From: Dyella mobilis
GTDB taxonomy: Bacteria; Pseudomonadota; Gammaproteobacteria; Xanthomonadales; Rhodanobacteraceae
Assembly: GCF_016904945.1 (NCBI RefSeq)
Contig: NZ_JADIKF010000040.1
Span: 434,001 to 498,000 of the forward strand
Direction of reading: 5' to 3'
DNA length: 64,000 nt
Part shown: in pieces, positions 51,354-62,500 of the stretch
Layout: every line of letters starts with the position of its first letter
Numbering within the stretch: the stretch's first letter is position 1
The notes under the pieces: generated by a model
The model's database searches: none
What the model saw: only the letters and a program-made list of their open reading frames with translations
Told to the model about the DNA's origin: nothing
Translations under genes and position numbers: made by a program

Positions 51354-52382
51354 ATGCGCACAGCACGTCGCGTTAAACGCTTTGCTGCGTTTTGCTTATC
51401 GGCCTTCACCAGCCTCGGCGCATCCGCCCAGTCGTCCCCACCCTCGCCCAGCTCCGCCGTCACCCTGGCGCCAGTGGCCGTTTCCGGATCGCTGCCCGGC
51501 CCCGCACTGTGGAAGATCAGCAAGGGCAACCACGTGATGTGGGTGCTCGGCCTTACCTCGCCACTGCCCAGTCACGCGCAATGGGAGTCGTCGAAGATTG
51601 AGCAACTGATTGCTTCCTCGCAGGAGGTGCTGAAGCCGCCGGGCATGGAAATCGGTGCCAACCTCGGTTTTTGGGGACAGCTTGCGCTGATGCCCTCCAT
51701 GATCGGGTTGAAGAAGCTTCCCGACGGACAAACCTTGAAGCAAGTGCTGCCGCCCGATCTCTACAAGCGCTGGCTCGTGCAACAAAACAAATACCTGCCA
51801 CACAGTTGGGGAGTCGATCGGCTCCGCCCGACGTTCGCAGGAGAAAAACTGTACGCCGCAGCGCTCAGTCAATCGGGGCTGACGGACAACAGCGGCGTGG
51901 TGAATGCTGTCTACTCGGCCGCCAACCATGACAAGGTGACCCTCACCACCACCGCCTACACCCTGGTGCTCGACGACCCGCGCGGTGCGGCGAAGCAGTT
52001 CAAGCAAACCACGATGAATGACCAGCAATGCCTCAGCGCCATACTCGACACCATCGACCAGAATTTTGCGCAAACCACCGAGCGGGCCAACGCCTGGGCC
52101 ACCGGCGACTTGCAAACCTTGGGCAAGATTCTCTCGACCAAGCAGCAAGATGAATGCCTGACCGCCATCAGCAGCACCGGATTTGCCAAGTCGATAGGCA
52201 TGACCGACCTGCCCAGCCGCGTCGAACAGGCCTGGGTCAAGGCCGCCAGGGCGGCCCTGGACAAGGACACGCAGTCGGTTGCCCTGCTGCCTATGCGTCA
52301 CCTGCTGGTGGATGACGGCTACCTGAAAACGCTGGAGAAAGACGGCTATACCGTGCAGTCGCCGGTACCCGCCGGCGAGTGA
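51354..52382 (+). CDS. TraB/GumN family protein
   Basis: A 342-residue exported protein. The signal peptide (FAAFCLSAFTSLGASA) ends near residue 26, followed by GPALWKISKGNHVMWVLGLTSPLP, the TraB/GumN opening. It then has the long helical middle and the closing LLPMRHLLVDDGYLKTLEKDGYTV (canonical form LPxxHLxGxxGLLxxLxxxGYxV). GumN-like proteins are suspected metalloproteases, but activity is unproven. The ATG at 51354 has AGGGGA upstream and is preferred to 51333. Confidence 0.88.
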   Translation: MRTARRVKRFAAFCLSAFTSLGASAQSSPPSPSSAVTLAPVAVSGSLPGPALWKISKGNHVMWVLGLTSPLPSHAQWESSKIEQLIASSQEVLKPPGMEIGANLGFWGQLALMPSMIGLKKLPDGQTLKQVLPPDLYKRWLVQQNKYLPHSWGVDRLRPTFAGEKLYAAALSQSGLTDNSGVVNAVYSAANHDKVTLTTTAYTLVLDDPRGAAKQFKQTTMNDQQCLSAILDTIDQNFAQTTERANAWATGDLQTLGKILSTKQQDECLTAISSTGFAKSIGMTDLPSRVEQAWVKAARAALDKDTQSVALLPMRHLLVDDGYLKTLEKDGYTVQSPVPAGE

Positions 52383-52476
52383 ATGCGACGTTGCGCGAAG
52401 CCGGCGATACCAGGCCGGCTCCGAGCGTCGCCTATAATGGTGACTCGCGTTTCCGACGACAGCCGGGGGAGCAGCC

Positions 52477-52686
52477 ATGCCGTTCAAAGTAGGCGACCAC
52501 GTCAGCTGGAATTCCGAGGCCGGCCAAGTCAGCGGGCACATCGTGCGCGTGCATACCCGCGACGTCGATTACAAAGGCTATACGCATCACGCCAGCGAGG
52601 ACGATCCGCAATACGAGATCCAGAGCGACAAGACCGATCACGTCGCCATGCACAAGGGCCGTGCATTGAAAAAGCTCCCGCATTGA
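52477..52686 (+). CDS. DUF2945 (HVA1 TUDOR-like) protein
   Basis: A 69-residue protein covering one DUF2945 domain: KVGDHVSWNSEAGQVSGHIV, ASEDDPQYEIQSDKTDHVAM and the closing HKGRALKKL. The fold is a small SH3/TUDOR-like barrel of unknown partner. GGGGGAG stands 5 bases before the ATG. Followed 10 bases later by the DUF488 gene, probably one transcript. Confidence 0.93.
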   Translation: MPFKVGDHVSWNSEAGQVSGHIVRVHTRDVDYKGYTHHASEDDPQYEIQSDKTDHVAMHKGRALKKLPH

Positions 52687-52696
52687 CGAGCACGCC

Positions 52697-53251
52697 GTGA
52701 AAAGCGCTCCTTTCTATACGATCGGCCATTCCACGCACCCGATCCCCGAATTCGTCAGCATGTTGCAGGATGGAAACGTCACCCTGGTGATCGACGTTCG
52801 AAGAGTGCCGCGGTCGCGCACCAATCCGCAGTACAACGAAGATACGCTGCCGGCGTCACTGGCACCCTATGGCATCGGTTATCGGCGCATTGCAACCCTC
52901 GGCGGACTGCGCAGCAAAAATCGCACCGTGGCGCGCGATGTAAATGCATTCTGGGAAAACGAAAGCTTCCACAATTACGCCGACTATGCGATGGACGAAA
53001 CATTCCACGCAGGGCTGGCCCAACTACTGGAACTGGGCCACGACCAGCGCTGCGCCATTATGTGTGCCGAAGCCGTCTGGTGGCGCTGCCACCGGCGCAT
53101 CATCGCCGATTACCTGATGGCCGCCAGCGAGGAAGTCATCCATTTGATGCGGCCGGGGCACGTCGAACCCGCACGTATGACCTCCGCAGCCATACCGGCT
53201 GGCCCCGGGGTGCTGGCCTACCCCGCCACGGAACCGAACACCCCGGCATAA
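52697..53251 (+). CDS. DUF488 family protein
   Basis: A 184-residue protein of the DUF488 family: FYTIGHSTHPIPEFVSML, LVIDVRRVPRSRTNPQYNED, LGGLRSKNRTVARD and the cysteine-containing CAIMCAEAVWWRCHRRIIAD. Members are often near stress or DNA-repair genes; function is unknown, though a thiol-based activity is suspected. The start is the GTG at 52697. Confidence 0.93.
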   Translation: MKSAPFYTIGHSTHPIPEFVSMLQDGNVTLVIDVRRVPRSRTNPQYNEDTLPASLAPYGIGYRRIATLGGLRSKNRTVARDVNAFWENESFHNYADYAMDETFHAGLAQLLELGHDQRCAIMCAEAVWWRCHRRIIADYLMAASEEVIHLMRPGHVEPARMTSAAIPAGPGVLAYPATEPNTPA

Positions 53252-53536
53252 CCGCATCGCTCGCTGTGCACCAGGCCGACCAGGCATCGATAACCATAAA
53301 ACGCGCCAATACATTCGCCGCGTAAAAAAAGCACATAACGAAATGCCAGGGTAATGGGGCATCCATCATTGGCAGTAGATCGATCCAATAAACCGCATTT
53401 TCACAGGCCTGTCACGCACTACTGTGGCCTCCTGAATAACGCTCTTTCCTGGTCGAAAACCGCCTGCCTGGCGCCACCTCGAAATGGGATGGGCGCCGGC
53501 CACCTGACACCATCATCCACACTGAGGGGAAGATTT

Positions 53537-54007
53537 ATGCAGAAATTAACTCGCGCCGCACTCGCCACCCTGCTAGCCATGGGCGTATCGGGTTTTGCCA
53601 TGGCCGCCACCCCATCATCTACGGGGTTAGGACAGGCTTGGCCGAATGCGACCGATGTGAGCGCAAGCCCGAATTGGCACGTTTATGTGTTTGTGTTGAA
53701 TGGAGTGAAATACGTGCAGGTCAATGACCTCAACGGCAATGTGCTGGGCGCCATTGGAGCCGTCGGCGGCCAGTTCATTACGCTTCCGATCGGTCGATTC
53801 TCGCAGTATGTGTCGACGCCGCAACTGGCGGCAACTGCGCATTCAAATGGCCACCCCGTCGCCGCAACCACTACCATTTACAAAGATAATTCGATCTTGA
53901 TCACCGCCACGCCACAGAGCGACGGCACGACAACATTTTCCGCCATAAACAGCCAAGAAACGTGCGACGACCCAACCGAGTGCGATCACGTCGCTAACAC
54001 GCCTTAA
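53537..54007 (+). CDS. Secreted protein of unknown function
   Basis: A 156-residue exported protein. Signal peptide ALATLLAMGVSGFAMA, cleaved near residue 24. The mature part has beta strands (WHVYVFVLNGVKYVQVNDLN, GNVLGAIGAVGGQFITLPIG) and a C-terminal cysteine pair (ETCDDPTECDH). No family recognised. GAGGGGAAG stands before the ATG at 53537. Confidence 0.7.
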   Translation: MQKLTRAALATLLAMGVSGFAMAATPSSTGLGQAWPNATDVSASPNWHVYVFVLNGVKYVQVNDLNGNVLGAIGAVGGQFITLPIGRFSQYVSTPQLAATAHSNGHPVAATTTIYKDNSILITATPQSDGTTTFSAINSQETCDDPTECDHVANTP

Positions 54008-54052
54008 ATTGCCAGCGGTCACCCATACCAGCGACCAACTCTCCCGGCGGCG

Positions 54053-55654
54053 TCACTCACCGCCGGATTCTCGCGGATCGAGCATATAAACACCCATGAC
54101 TCGCGCTGATGAAAAAGCGCGATTCTTGACATAACCCTCGAAAACAGCGGCACGATCTTGAATCACTTGAAGACTAAAACCACTACTAGCTCTAATCAAA
54201 TTTGAAAGCATTTCGTCCCACAAAATAAATTTAGAACCGGCGACATCCACGAAAAAATAGACACTAACGAAGACGCCACGGCGCGAACCACGCTCCAAGC
54301 CTCGAATCCGGATTCGAACGGCGCTAATGTCTTTCTTCGAACAGCCATGGGTAACAGCTTCCCAGATAACTCGATAAATCGTCATCCGAAGCGCATTGGA
54401 AAGCTCGCTCACCGGCCCCTGAAGCTCGCATTCGTATTTCACCCCTCCTTCGCCAAGCGTCCTCGCCAAGGTACCCTCACGTAGCGCGTTGGGCAGCCCC
54501 CTTTCTCGCAAAGCGAGAGGATACAAACCGTCTGCCAGCCTGAATAGCTGATCCTGGGCAAAGGAAATTTGGCGCTGATAACCTCGCTCATCGACAGCTG
54601 GCTGTAGAAGACGAAGACGCCCCATCATCAATGAAAACCCGGCTTGAACCGCTTCGCGGACTTGTTCCAATGCCTGCGACGTCATGCGTAATTGCATCTC
54701 GCCAACATAGACATTGCGCTGCGCGAGTGCGAGCGCCATCTGAAAATCCGTCCGCTCTTTGCTGGCACTGCGATCCAATGCCGCGATGCGCCCGCCCATC
54801 AACAACATGGTGGATATCGCAAAAGCAACGATGGCTTCTGCACGGAAGGTATCGTAATCGTGATGCACGGGCGTAAGCATCATCACGACGCAGCTCGCCA
54901 AGGCACCGCCCACGGCGGCACCTTGCCAACCATGGCGCAATGCGAGCCACAACACTGGCAAAAACATGGCTATTTGTATTATTTGGCGCACCTGAGTTTC
55001 AGGTGATGCGATTGTCGCAACCCAAAACATGAACACCAGCAACGGAACAACCATGCACGTGCTTTCAAACAGAAGGCGACTTCCGGCAACCCTGCTACAC
55101 AGCTGGCGCCAGCTCATTCCTTCCATCATTTGATGGACAGATAAAGCAAGCGGTGTGACGGTCAAAATCCCCAAATAGCTGCCAAGCGTGTACTCCGTAG
55201 CCAACGTGGGGTAATCAACGACGAATCCTGCAGGAAGACGCATGATCGAAAGAAGACCCATGCTACGCAACATCAGCACGAAGGACACAATTAGTGCGCA
55301 GCTAAGCAACCTTCCAGCATGGACCGTCTGCCGCTCGACGGGGCTCCACTTCTCTTTAGCCCAATATACGAACGGAATGACATAAACAATGGGGGGCGGC
55401 GCCACGCATAGGCTCCACATCACCCCCCACTTGCTGGCGCAATCAACTGCCAGATAGACGTAGTAGAAACTTTCGCCCAACACGAGCGCCGGCCAATAGC
55501 GATAAGGGCACAACAAGAGAGCAGCGAGGCGAAGTCCAGCCAGGATTTCCCACTCTCTAACGGAAAGCTCTCGAAAGACAAACGACAAGAGCCCGTATGC
55601 CATGAAGATGGCAATGTCCCGCGCCCACGGGCGCGCCCAAAGATCCTTCACCAT
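54053..55654 (-). CDS. MASE1-domain sensor protein with degenerate histidine-kinase end
   Basis: A 533-residue membrane protein. About eight to ten hydrophobic segments fill residues 1-300 and match the MASE1 sensory domain (GLRLAALLLCPYRYWPALVLGE, YTLGSYLGILTVTPLALS). A helical linker (DRSASKERTDFQMALALAQR) leads to a region resembling a NarX/DesK-type dimerisation and ATPase module, but the N-box reads EAVTHGCSKKD where EA.TN..KH is expected, and no DxGxG loop is visible. It is probably a pseudo-kinase or signalling receptor without kinase activity. Confidence 0.7.
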   Translation of the reverse strand: MVKDLWARPWARDIAIFMAYGLLSFVFRELSVREWEILAGLRLAALLLCPYRYWPALVLGESFYYVYLAVDCASKWGVMWSLCVAPPPIVYVIPFVYWAKEKWSPVERQTVHAGRLLSCALIVSFVLMLRSMGLLSIMRLPAGFVVDYPTLATEYTLGSYLGILTVTPLALSVHQMMEGMSWRQLCSRVAGSRLLFESTCMVVPLLVFMFWVATIASPETQVRQIIQIAMFLPVLWLALRHGWQGAAVGGALASCVVMMLTPVHHDYDTFRAEAIVAFAISTMLLMGGRIAALDRSASKERTDFQMALALAQRNVYVGEMQLRMTSQALEQVREAVQAGFSLMMGRLRLLQPAVDERGYQRQISFAQDQLFRLADGLYPLALRERGLPNALREGTLARTLGEGGVKYECELQGPVSELSNALRMTIYRVIWEAVTHGCSKKDISAVRIRIRGLERGSRRGVFVSVYFFVDVAGSKFILWDEMLSNLIRASSGFSLQVIQDRAAVFEGYVKNRAFSSARVMGVYMLDPRESGGE

Positions 55655-56086
55655 CGATCACCCCGTGTATTTTTTTGACCGGCGGTCTGACATCTGTTTA
55701 TGCGCACGTGTGGCCGTCCAAACGGCTTGATGATTCGTTTCACGGCGTGAAACCACAGTGAAACACGCAGCCATCACAAAGCGTTGATTCATCGCTGCGA
55801 AAAAAACGTGTTCGCCGCAACTGGCGGCCTGCGAACGGCATCACGCGAAGACCTCGCCGTCCTCACGGGTTCTTCTCGAACACGGCATCTCGACATGGAT
55901 GGTCCAATCTGGGGCAATCCCCGAGCGACGCGGGACAAAGCCTTGATAACCCTGATTAAGGCTAAAATCGCCGAAGCCCTTTGCCGCGCCGCCAACCGAT
56001 CCAGCCCAAGACCCTTGACCGAATGAAGCCAGCGAACCGCCCGACCGGACCCCGCGCCCGATGAACCTCGCCAGGCGCCGCCAACC
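55655..56086. other. Intergenic region between the MASE1 gene and recC
   Basis: A 432-base region with no supported gene. It holds an interrupted palindrome (55737-55753), a possible operator for the minus-strand MASE1 gene, and GC-rich sequence before recC. A short plus-strand frame at 55784-56026 lacks a ribosome site and family features. Confidence 0.5.
55737..55753. promoter_or_regulatory. Candidate operator palindrome
   Basis: GTTTCACG-G-CGTGAAAC: perfect 8-bp arms around one base, 83 bases upstream of the MASE1 gene. Confidence 0.4.
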
Positions 56087-59000
56087 GTGAGTGCCTCCGC
56101 GCGCACGGCACAGGACAACCCCATCGAATCCGGCCTGATGGTGATCCACGGCAATCGCCAGGAGGATCTGCGCGATCTGCTGGTGGCCTGGTTGCAGCGC
56201 GCGCCGCTGCAACCGCTGGAAAACGAAGTGATGCTGGTGCAGAGCAACGGCATCGCGCAGTGGCTGAAGCTGGCGCTGGCCCGGCCGTTGGACGCGGGCG
56301 GCCTCGGCATCAGCGCGGCGGTGGACATGCAATTGCCGGGCAGGTTCCTGTGGCAGGCCTACCGCGCGGCGCTGGGCGCGGCGGCGGTGCCGGCCACCTC
56401 GCCGTTCGACAAGAGCCGGCTGGTGTGGCGCCTGCTGCGCCTGTTGCCGCAGCACCTGGGGGATGCGGCCTTTGCGCCCCTGCGCAGCCTGCTCGGCAAC
56501 GTCCAGGATTGGCAGCGCCTGCACCAGCTCGCCGCGCAAGTGGCCGATCTGTTCGATCAATACCAGGTGTTCCGCGCCGACTGGCTGGAAGACTGGGAAC
56601 ACCGCAACGACGTGCTGCGCGATAACCGCCAGCACGCGATCGAACTGCCCGCTGCGCAGCGCTGGCAGCCCAAACTCTGGCGGCTGCTGCTGGACGACGT
56701 TCCCGCCGAACAGCGGCACAGCCACCGCGCCACCGTGCACCGCCGTTTCATGCAGCAAATGCAGGCGGGCGATATCCCTCCCGGAGAGCTGCCGCGGCGC
56801 ATCGTGGTGTTCGGCATCACGTCGCTACCGCAACAGGTACTGGAAGCACTGACCGCGCTTTCGCGCCATTGCCAGGTACTGCTGCTGGTCACCAACCCGT
56901 GCCGGCATTACTGGGCCGACATCATCGAGGATCGCGAACTGCTGCTGGCTGCACAGCGCCGTCACGTCGGCAAGCCGGGACTGCCTCCGGAACCGCGCTA
57001 CGAAGATCTACACCTGCACGCCAATCCCCTGCTGGCCGCCTGGGGCAAGCAAGGACGGGATTTCATCCGCCAGCTCGATGCTTTCGACCAGCCGGAGCGC
57101 TACCGCGACCGCTTCGCCGAGATCAAGCGCAGCATCGACGTGTTTCAGGACGTGGGCCGCGATTCCCTGCTGCACCAGGTGCAACAAGCCGTGCTCGACC
57201 TGGAACCGGTGCCCGCCGATGCCGCCAGGCGCAAGCCGTTGCCGGCCGAACGCCAATCGCTGCAATTCCACGTGGCGCACAGCCCGCAGCGCGAGGTGGA
57301 GATTCTGCACGACCGGCTGCTTGATCTGTTCGAACGCGCCGCCCGCGATGGAGATCCCCTGGCACCGCGCGACGTGATGGTGATGGTGCCGGACATCCGC
57401 ACCTACGCCCCGCACATCCAGGCCGTATTTGGACGCATCGCAGCGGACGATCCGCGCCACCTGCCCTACAGCATCGCCGATCAGCCCGGCCGCGGCGCCT
57501 CGCCATTACTGGTGGCGCTGGAGTCGCTGCTGTCGCTTGCCGAGTCGCGCTTCACTGCCAGCAACGTACTCGACCTGCTCGACGTGCCCGCGCTGCGCCG
57601 GCGCTTCCGCATCGGCGACGACGACCTGCCAACCCTGCGCCGCTGGATCACCGAATCGGGCATCCGCTGGGGCCTTGACGGACGGCAGAAGCAAACCCTG
57701 GGCTTGCCGGCCGACGAACAGAACAGCTGGCGCTTCGGCCTGCGCCGCATGCTGCTCGGTTATGCGAGCGGCGACGGTGCGGCGCTGGACGACATCGCGC
57801 CGTATGCGGAAATCGGCGGACTCGACGCCGCCCTGCTGGGCCCGCTGAACCAGTTGCTGGATACCTTGGAACATTACTGGCGACTGCTCGCCACTACGGC
57901 CACGCCGGCGCAATGGAGCGAGCGCCTGCGTCGCTTGCTGCACGATTGCTTCGATGCGCGCGGCGACGAAGCCGACACCCTGCGCATCGACAGACTGATC
58001 GAAGCCCTGGACGGTTGGCTGGACGCGTGCAACGAAGCCGGCTTCCAACAGGCCATTCCGATCGCCATCGTCGCGGAGGACTGGTTGCAGGCCATCGATC
58101 AGAAACACCTGTCGCAGCGCTTCATGGGCGGCGCGGTGAACTTCGGCACCTTGCTGCCGATGCGCGCCATTCCGTTTCGGGTGGTGTGCCTGCTGGGCAT
58201 GAACGATGGCGATTATCCGCGGCGCATTTCCCCGCCCGATTTCGACCTGATGGCCGGCGTGCGCCAGCATCGCCCAGGCGATCGGTCGCGGCGCGAAGAC
58301 GATCGCTACATGTTTCTGGAAGCGCTGCTCTCCGCGCGCGATGTGCTGCACGTAAGCTGGGTTGGTCACAGTGCGCGCGACAACAGCGAACTGCCGCCGT
58401 CGGTGCTGGTGGCCCAGTTGCGCGACTGCCTGGCCGCCGGCTGGCGCCTGCCCGATGACCACGCCGACGATGACCCGGCGCGCAAACGCCTGCTGGCCGC
58501 GCTGATCACCACGCATCCGCTGCAAGCCTTCAGCCCGCGCTATTTCAGCGACGATGCATCCTCGCCGCTGTTCACCTATGCCGCCGAATGGGCGCATGCC
58601 CATCGCCGCACAGCCGCCGTGGAGGCTGCTCCGCTGAATGCCTGGCAGGCAGCACCGGTGCTGGACATCGCCGTCTTGCAGCGCTTTCTTGCCCGGCCCG
58701 CGGCTAGCTTTTATGCCGAACGCCTGAAAGTTCGCTTCGGTGAAACCGACACCGGCCCCGAAGACGACGAGCCTTTTGCGCTGGACCGGCTGGAAAGCCA
58801 CGCCGCGACGGATGCGTTGCTGCAAACCACGCTGGCCGACGAAAGCCACGACGCGTTTGCGCAGGCCGCACTGCATCTGCGCCAATGCGGCGTGCTGCCA
58901 TCCGGCGGGTTCGGCGCGCTGATCATGGATGACATCGGCGACGACGTGCGACGCATCCTCAAGCGCTGGCACGCCGCGGTGGCGCATTGGTACACACCGT

Positions 59001-59587
59001 GGGATGCGTTGGAACTCGGCTACGACGCCGCCCTCGCCGAAGGCAGGCATATCCAGATACAAGGCTGGCTCGACGACCTGCGCGCTGGCGACGACGGTAA
59101 ACCGGTACGCCTGCTGCCGATGACGGGCTCCATGCTGCAAGACGGCGCCATCCGCTTCGACCGGATGCTGCATGCCTGGGTCCTGCAGCTTCTTGCCAAC
59201 GCCAACGGCGTGGATGTCTCCACACACGTGTTTGCCGCGGATGCCTCGATCTTGCTCAAAGCCCGCCCCATCGACGAAGCAAGCGCCCATCTGGATCAAC
59301 TGCTGCGCGGCTGGTACGAAGGCATGCATGCTCCCGCGGCAATCGGCCGCCGCACGGCTTATGCCTGGCTGCTTGCCGAGCACAGCGAGAAAAAGAACCC
59401 GTACGACGCCGCGCAGGCGCGCTATGAAGGCAGCGCCTACAACGACTCGCGCGGCGAAGTGGACTACGAGCCTTGCCTGGCCCGCAGCTGGCCGAATTTC
59501 GCGGCGCTGTACGCAGACGGTTTCGAACACTGGCTGGCGCTCTATCGCCCGTTGCTCGATGCAGCCACCGTGGAGCGCGCATCGTGA
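56087..59587 (+). CDS. recC: Exodeoxyribonuclease V subunit gamma
   Basis: A 1166-residue RecC, the Chi-recognising subunit of RecBCD, which processes double-strand breaks for RecA-mediated repair. It opens GLMVIHGNRQEDLRDLLVAW, with NGIAQWLKLALA and LPGRFLWQAYRAAL; the inactivated helicase and nuclease-like folds follow, with FNFGTLLPMRAIPF-like and FRVVCLLGMNDGDYPR motifs in the middle. The GTG at 56087 is the likely start, with an internal ATG at 56138 as alternative. It overlaps recB by four bases. Confidence 0.95.
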   Translation: MSASARTAQDNPIESGLMVIHGNRQEDLRDLLVAWLQRAPLQPLENEVMLVQSNGIAQWLKLALARPLDAGGLGISAAVDMQLPGRFLWQAYRAALGAAAVPATSPFDKSRLVWRLLRLLPQHLGDAAFAPLRSLLGNVQDWQRLHQLAAQVADLFDQYQVFRADWLEDWEHRNDVLRDNRQHAIELPAAQRWQPKLWRLLLDDVPAEQRHSHRATVHRRFMQQMQAGDIPPGELPRRIVVFGITSLPQQVLEALTALSRHCQVLLLVTNPCRHYWADIIEDRELLLAAQRRHVGKPGLPPEPRYEDLHLHANPLLAAWGKQGRDFIRQLDAFDQPERYRDRFAEIKRSIDVFQDVGRDSLLHQVQQAVLDLEPVPADAARRKPLPAERQSLQFHVAHSPQREVEILHDRLLDLFERAARDGDPLAPRDVMVMVPDIRTYAPHIQAVFGRIAADDPRHLPYSIADQPGRGASPLLVALESLLSLAESRFTASNVLDLLDVPALRRRFRIGDDDLPTLRRWITESGIRWGLDGRQKQTLGLPADEQNSWRFGLRRMLLGYASGDGAALDDIAPYAEIGGLDAALLGPLNQLLDTLEHYWRLLATTATPAQWSERLRRLLHDCFDARGDEADTLRIDRLIEALDGWLDACNEAGFQQAIPIAIVAEDWLQAIDQKHLSQRFMGGAVNFGTLLPMRAIPFRVVCLLGMNDGDYPRRISPPDFDLMAGVRQHRPGDRSRREDDRYMFLEALLSARDVLHVSWVGHSARDNSELPPSVLVAQLRDCLAAGWRLPDDHADDDPARKRLLAALITTHPLQAFSPRYFSDDASSPLFTYAAEWAHAHRRTAAVEAAPLNAWQAAPVLDIAVLQRFLARPAASFYAERLKVRFGETDTGPEDDEPFALDRLESHAATDALLQTTLADESHDAFAQAALHLRQCGVLPSGGFGALIMDDIGDDVRRILKRWHAAVAHWYTPWDALELGYDAALAEGRHIQIQGWLDDLRAGDDGKPVRLLPMTGSMLQDGAIRFDRMLHAWVLQLLANANGVDVSTHVFAADASILLKARPIDEASAHLDQLLRGWYEGMHAPAAIGRRTAYAWLLAEHSEKKNPYDAAQARYEGSAYNDSRGEVDYEPCLARSWPNFAALYADGFEHWLALYRPLLDAATVERAS

Positions 59588-62500
59588 ACGGCATGGCACC
59601 ACTGGCCCCGTTGCAACTGCCGCTGCACGGCATCCAGCTGATCGAAGCCAGTGCCGGTACGGGCAAGACCTGGACGCTTGCCGCCCTCTATCTGCGCCTG
59701 GTGCTTGGGCACGGCGGACAAGCGCCGCGATTGCCGGCGCAGATCCTGGTGGTGACCTTTACGCGCGCCGCCACGGCCGAATTGCGCGAACGCATCCGCG
59801 AGCGCCTGGCCTCGGCCGCCGCCGCGTTCCGCGGGCAGCAGCAGGCCGATGATTTTCTGCGGCAGTTGATCGATGCCTATCCCGATGCCCATGCGCGAGC
59901 CGCCGCAGCGCGCCAGCTCGAACTGGCGGCGCAATGGATGGACGAAGCAGCTGTCTACACCATTCACGGCTGGTGCCAGCGCATGCTGGCGCAACACGCG
60001 TTCGAGGGCGGCGAGTCGGTCGAGGAAGTCGCCGACGAAAACGCGCGGCTGGCCGAAGCCGTACGCGACTACTGGCGCCGCTTCTATGCCGTGCTGGATC
60101 AGGCCGACGCCGCCTGCATCGCCCGGCAATGGAGCGAACCACCCGCACTTCAACGCGCCATCAAGCCGCTGCTTCGCCTGCCTGCCCAGCATCTGCGCAT
60201 CGACGGCCAACCCTTGCCGGCCGTCGACGACCTGGTACATGCACTGCATCGACACGAAGCACCGCGAAGGCAAGCCGAGCACGCAGCGCGCGAAGCCTGG
60301 TCGGCGGATGCCGATGCGATCGAACAGATGCTGCGCGAAGCGGTGTTGAGCAAAACGCTCAAGAACAACATCTTCCGGCTGGAAACTGTGGAGCGCGAGA
60401 GCGTGGCGTTGCGCGCGTGGCTGGATGGCGCGCAAGCCGACAAGAAATTGCTGGAGCGCTACACGCAAAGCAAGCTGAACAGTGCCACCAGCAAGAACGG
60501 CACGCCACCGGCGCACGCGGCCTTCGCCGCAGTCGAAAAGCTGGTCGACATTCTCGATGCGGAAGCGCCGGTCGCCGCGCTGCTGCTGGCGCATGCCCTG
60601 CCCTGGATCCACGTGCGCATCGATCAGATTCGCGAACGGCAGGCCACACCCGGCTTCGACGACATGCTGCGCCAACTCGATGCTGCCCTGAGCGGCCCTG
60701 GCGGCGCCTTGCTGGCCGATACCCTGGCCACCCAATATCCGTTGGCGCTGATCGACGAATTCCAGGATACCGATCCGTTGCAATGGCGTATTTTCCAGCG
60801 CATCTATGCGGAGCGTGCGGATACGGCGCTGTTGTTGATCGGCGATCCCAAGCAGGCCATCTACGCCTTCCGCGGCGCCGATATCCACACCTACCTGGCC
60901 GCACGCGGGGAAGCGCAATCGCCGACCTGGACACTGACCACCAATTTCCGCTCCACCTCCACCCTGGTCAACGCAGTCAATCGCATCTACCAGCATGCGG
61001 AAAGCCAGCCCTGGGGCGCATTCGCCTTCGGCCACGGCGAACGCGGCCTGCCCTTCATACCCGTGCGCAGCAGTGGAGGAAAGCGCAGCCTGCTGCATGA
61101 CGGGCAGCCCGTGCCATCGATCCAGTTGCAGGTATTGGCCGGCGGCGAGGTCATGGCCGGCGGCACCTACATCGAAACGGCCGCGGCGCATGCCGCCGCA
61201 CGCATCGTCGACCTGCTCGATGCCGCCCAGGCGGGGCAATGCGCTTTTTTCGAAGATGGCAACGAACACCAGGCAACGGCATTGCGTCCGCGCGACATCG
61301 CCGTGCTGGTTCGCAGCGGCAGCGAGGCATCTGCGATGCGCGCGGCGCTGCGACAGCGGAACGTGGCCAGCGTGTATCTCTCCGAACGCGATTCGGTGTA
61401 TGCCTCGCTGGAAGCGGCCGATGTCTTGCTTTGGCTCCAGGCATGCGCCGAGCCTTCGTCCGACCGAGCCATGCGCACGGCGCTCGCCAGCGTGAGCATG
61501 GATCGCAACCTCGGCGAGCTCGACCGGCTCAATCACGATGAAGCGTATTGGGAAGCCTGCGGCGAATGCTTCCGCCAGTTGCAGGCCACCTGGCAAAGAC
61601 ACGGCGTGCTCGCCACCCTGCACAATCTACTGCACGCCTTCGACCTGCCCGCCCGCCTGCTGGCCAAGCCGAACGGCGAACGCGCGCTCACTAACCTGCA
61701 ACACCTGGCGGAGCTGCTGCAACACGCGGCCACCCGGCTGGACGGCGAACACGCATTGATCCGCTACCTCGCCGTGCAGATTGCACGTGCCGGCGAGCGC
61801 GATACGGAAACTACCGAAGACCAGATCGTGCGGCTGGAAAGCGAAGCCGACCTGGTGAAGATCATCACCATCCACAAGTCCAAGGGCCTGCAATATCCGG
61901 TGGTGATGTTGCCGTTCGTATGCCGATTCCAGGATTCGCCCAGAAACAGCCCGCAACCGTGGCACGACGACCAGGGCCAGGCCTGGATCGACCTGCAACC
62001 GGGCGACGACGCCCTGGCTCGCATCGAGCGAGAACGTTTGCAAGAAGACCTGCGCCTGCTCTATGTCGCATTGACCCGCGCCGAGCACGCCTGCTGGCTT
62101 GGCGTGGCCTGCACCGTCGATGGCCGCAGCAAAGCGTCCACGTTGTCGCGCTCTGCATTCGGCTATGTGCTGGCGGGCGGCGAGGCGATTGAGCCGTCGA
62201 GCTTGCTTGCGCGGCTGCACGCCCTCCGCGGCGAGGAAGACGGCATCCACATCCACGTCGCCACCGAGCCTGCCGGCATCCATCGCTACCATCCGCAGGA
62301 GCGCGCACCGATGCAACGCGCTGCGCGCAGCTATCAGCAACCGCAGCCGGAACCCTGGTGGATCGCCAGCTACAGCTCGCTCACACATGGTGCCGGCGAG
62401 ACCTTGCGCCCGTCGGCGCCAGAGACCGCCACCCAGGACGTGCTGACCGAAACGGCGCGCGAAGCAGTGGAATGGACGGCCATCGAGCAGGACACGGGTA

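Noticed and set aside
55784..56026. Short plus-strand frame before recC
   Set aside because: No ribosome site, no family features, and biased composition typical of a chance frame.
59542..61623. Long minus-strand open frame (693 codons) and a similar one at 57506-59602
   Set aside because: Shadows of recB and recC; the real genes carry all the family motifs.
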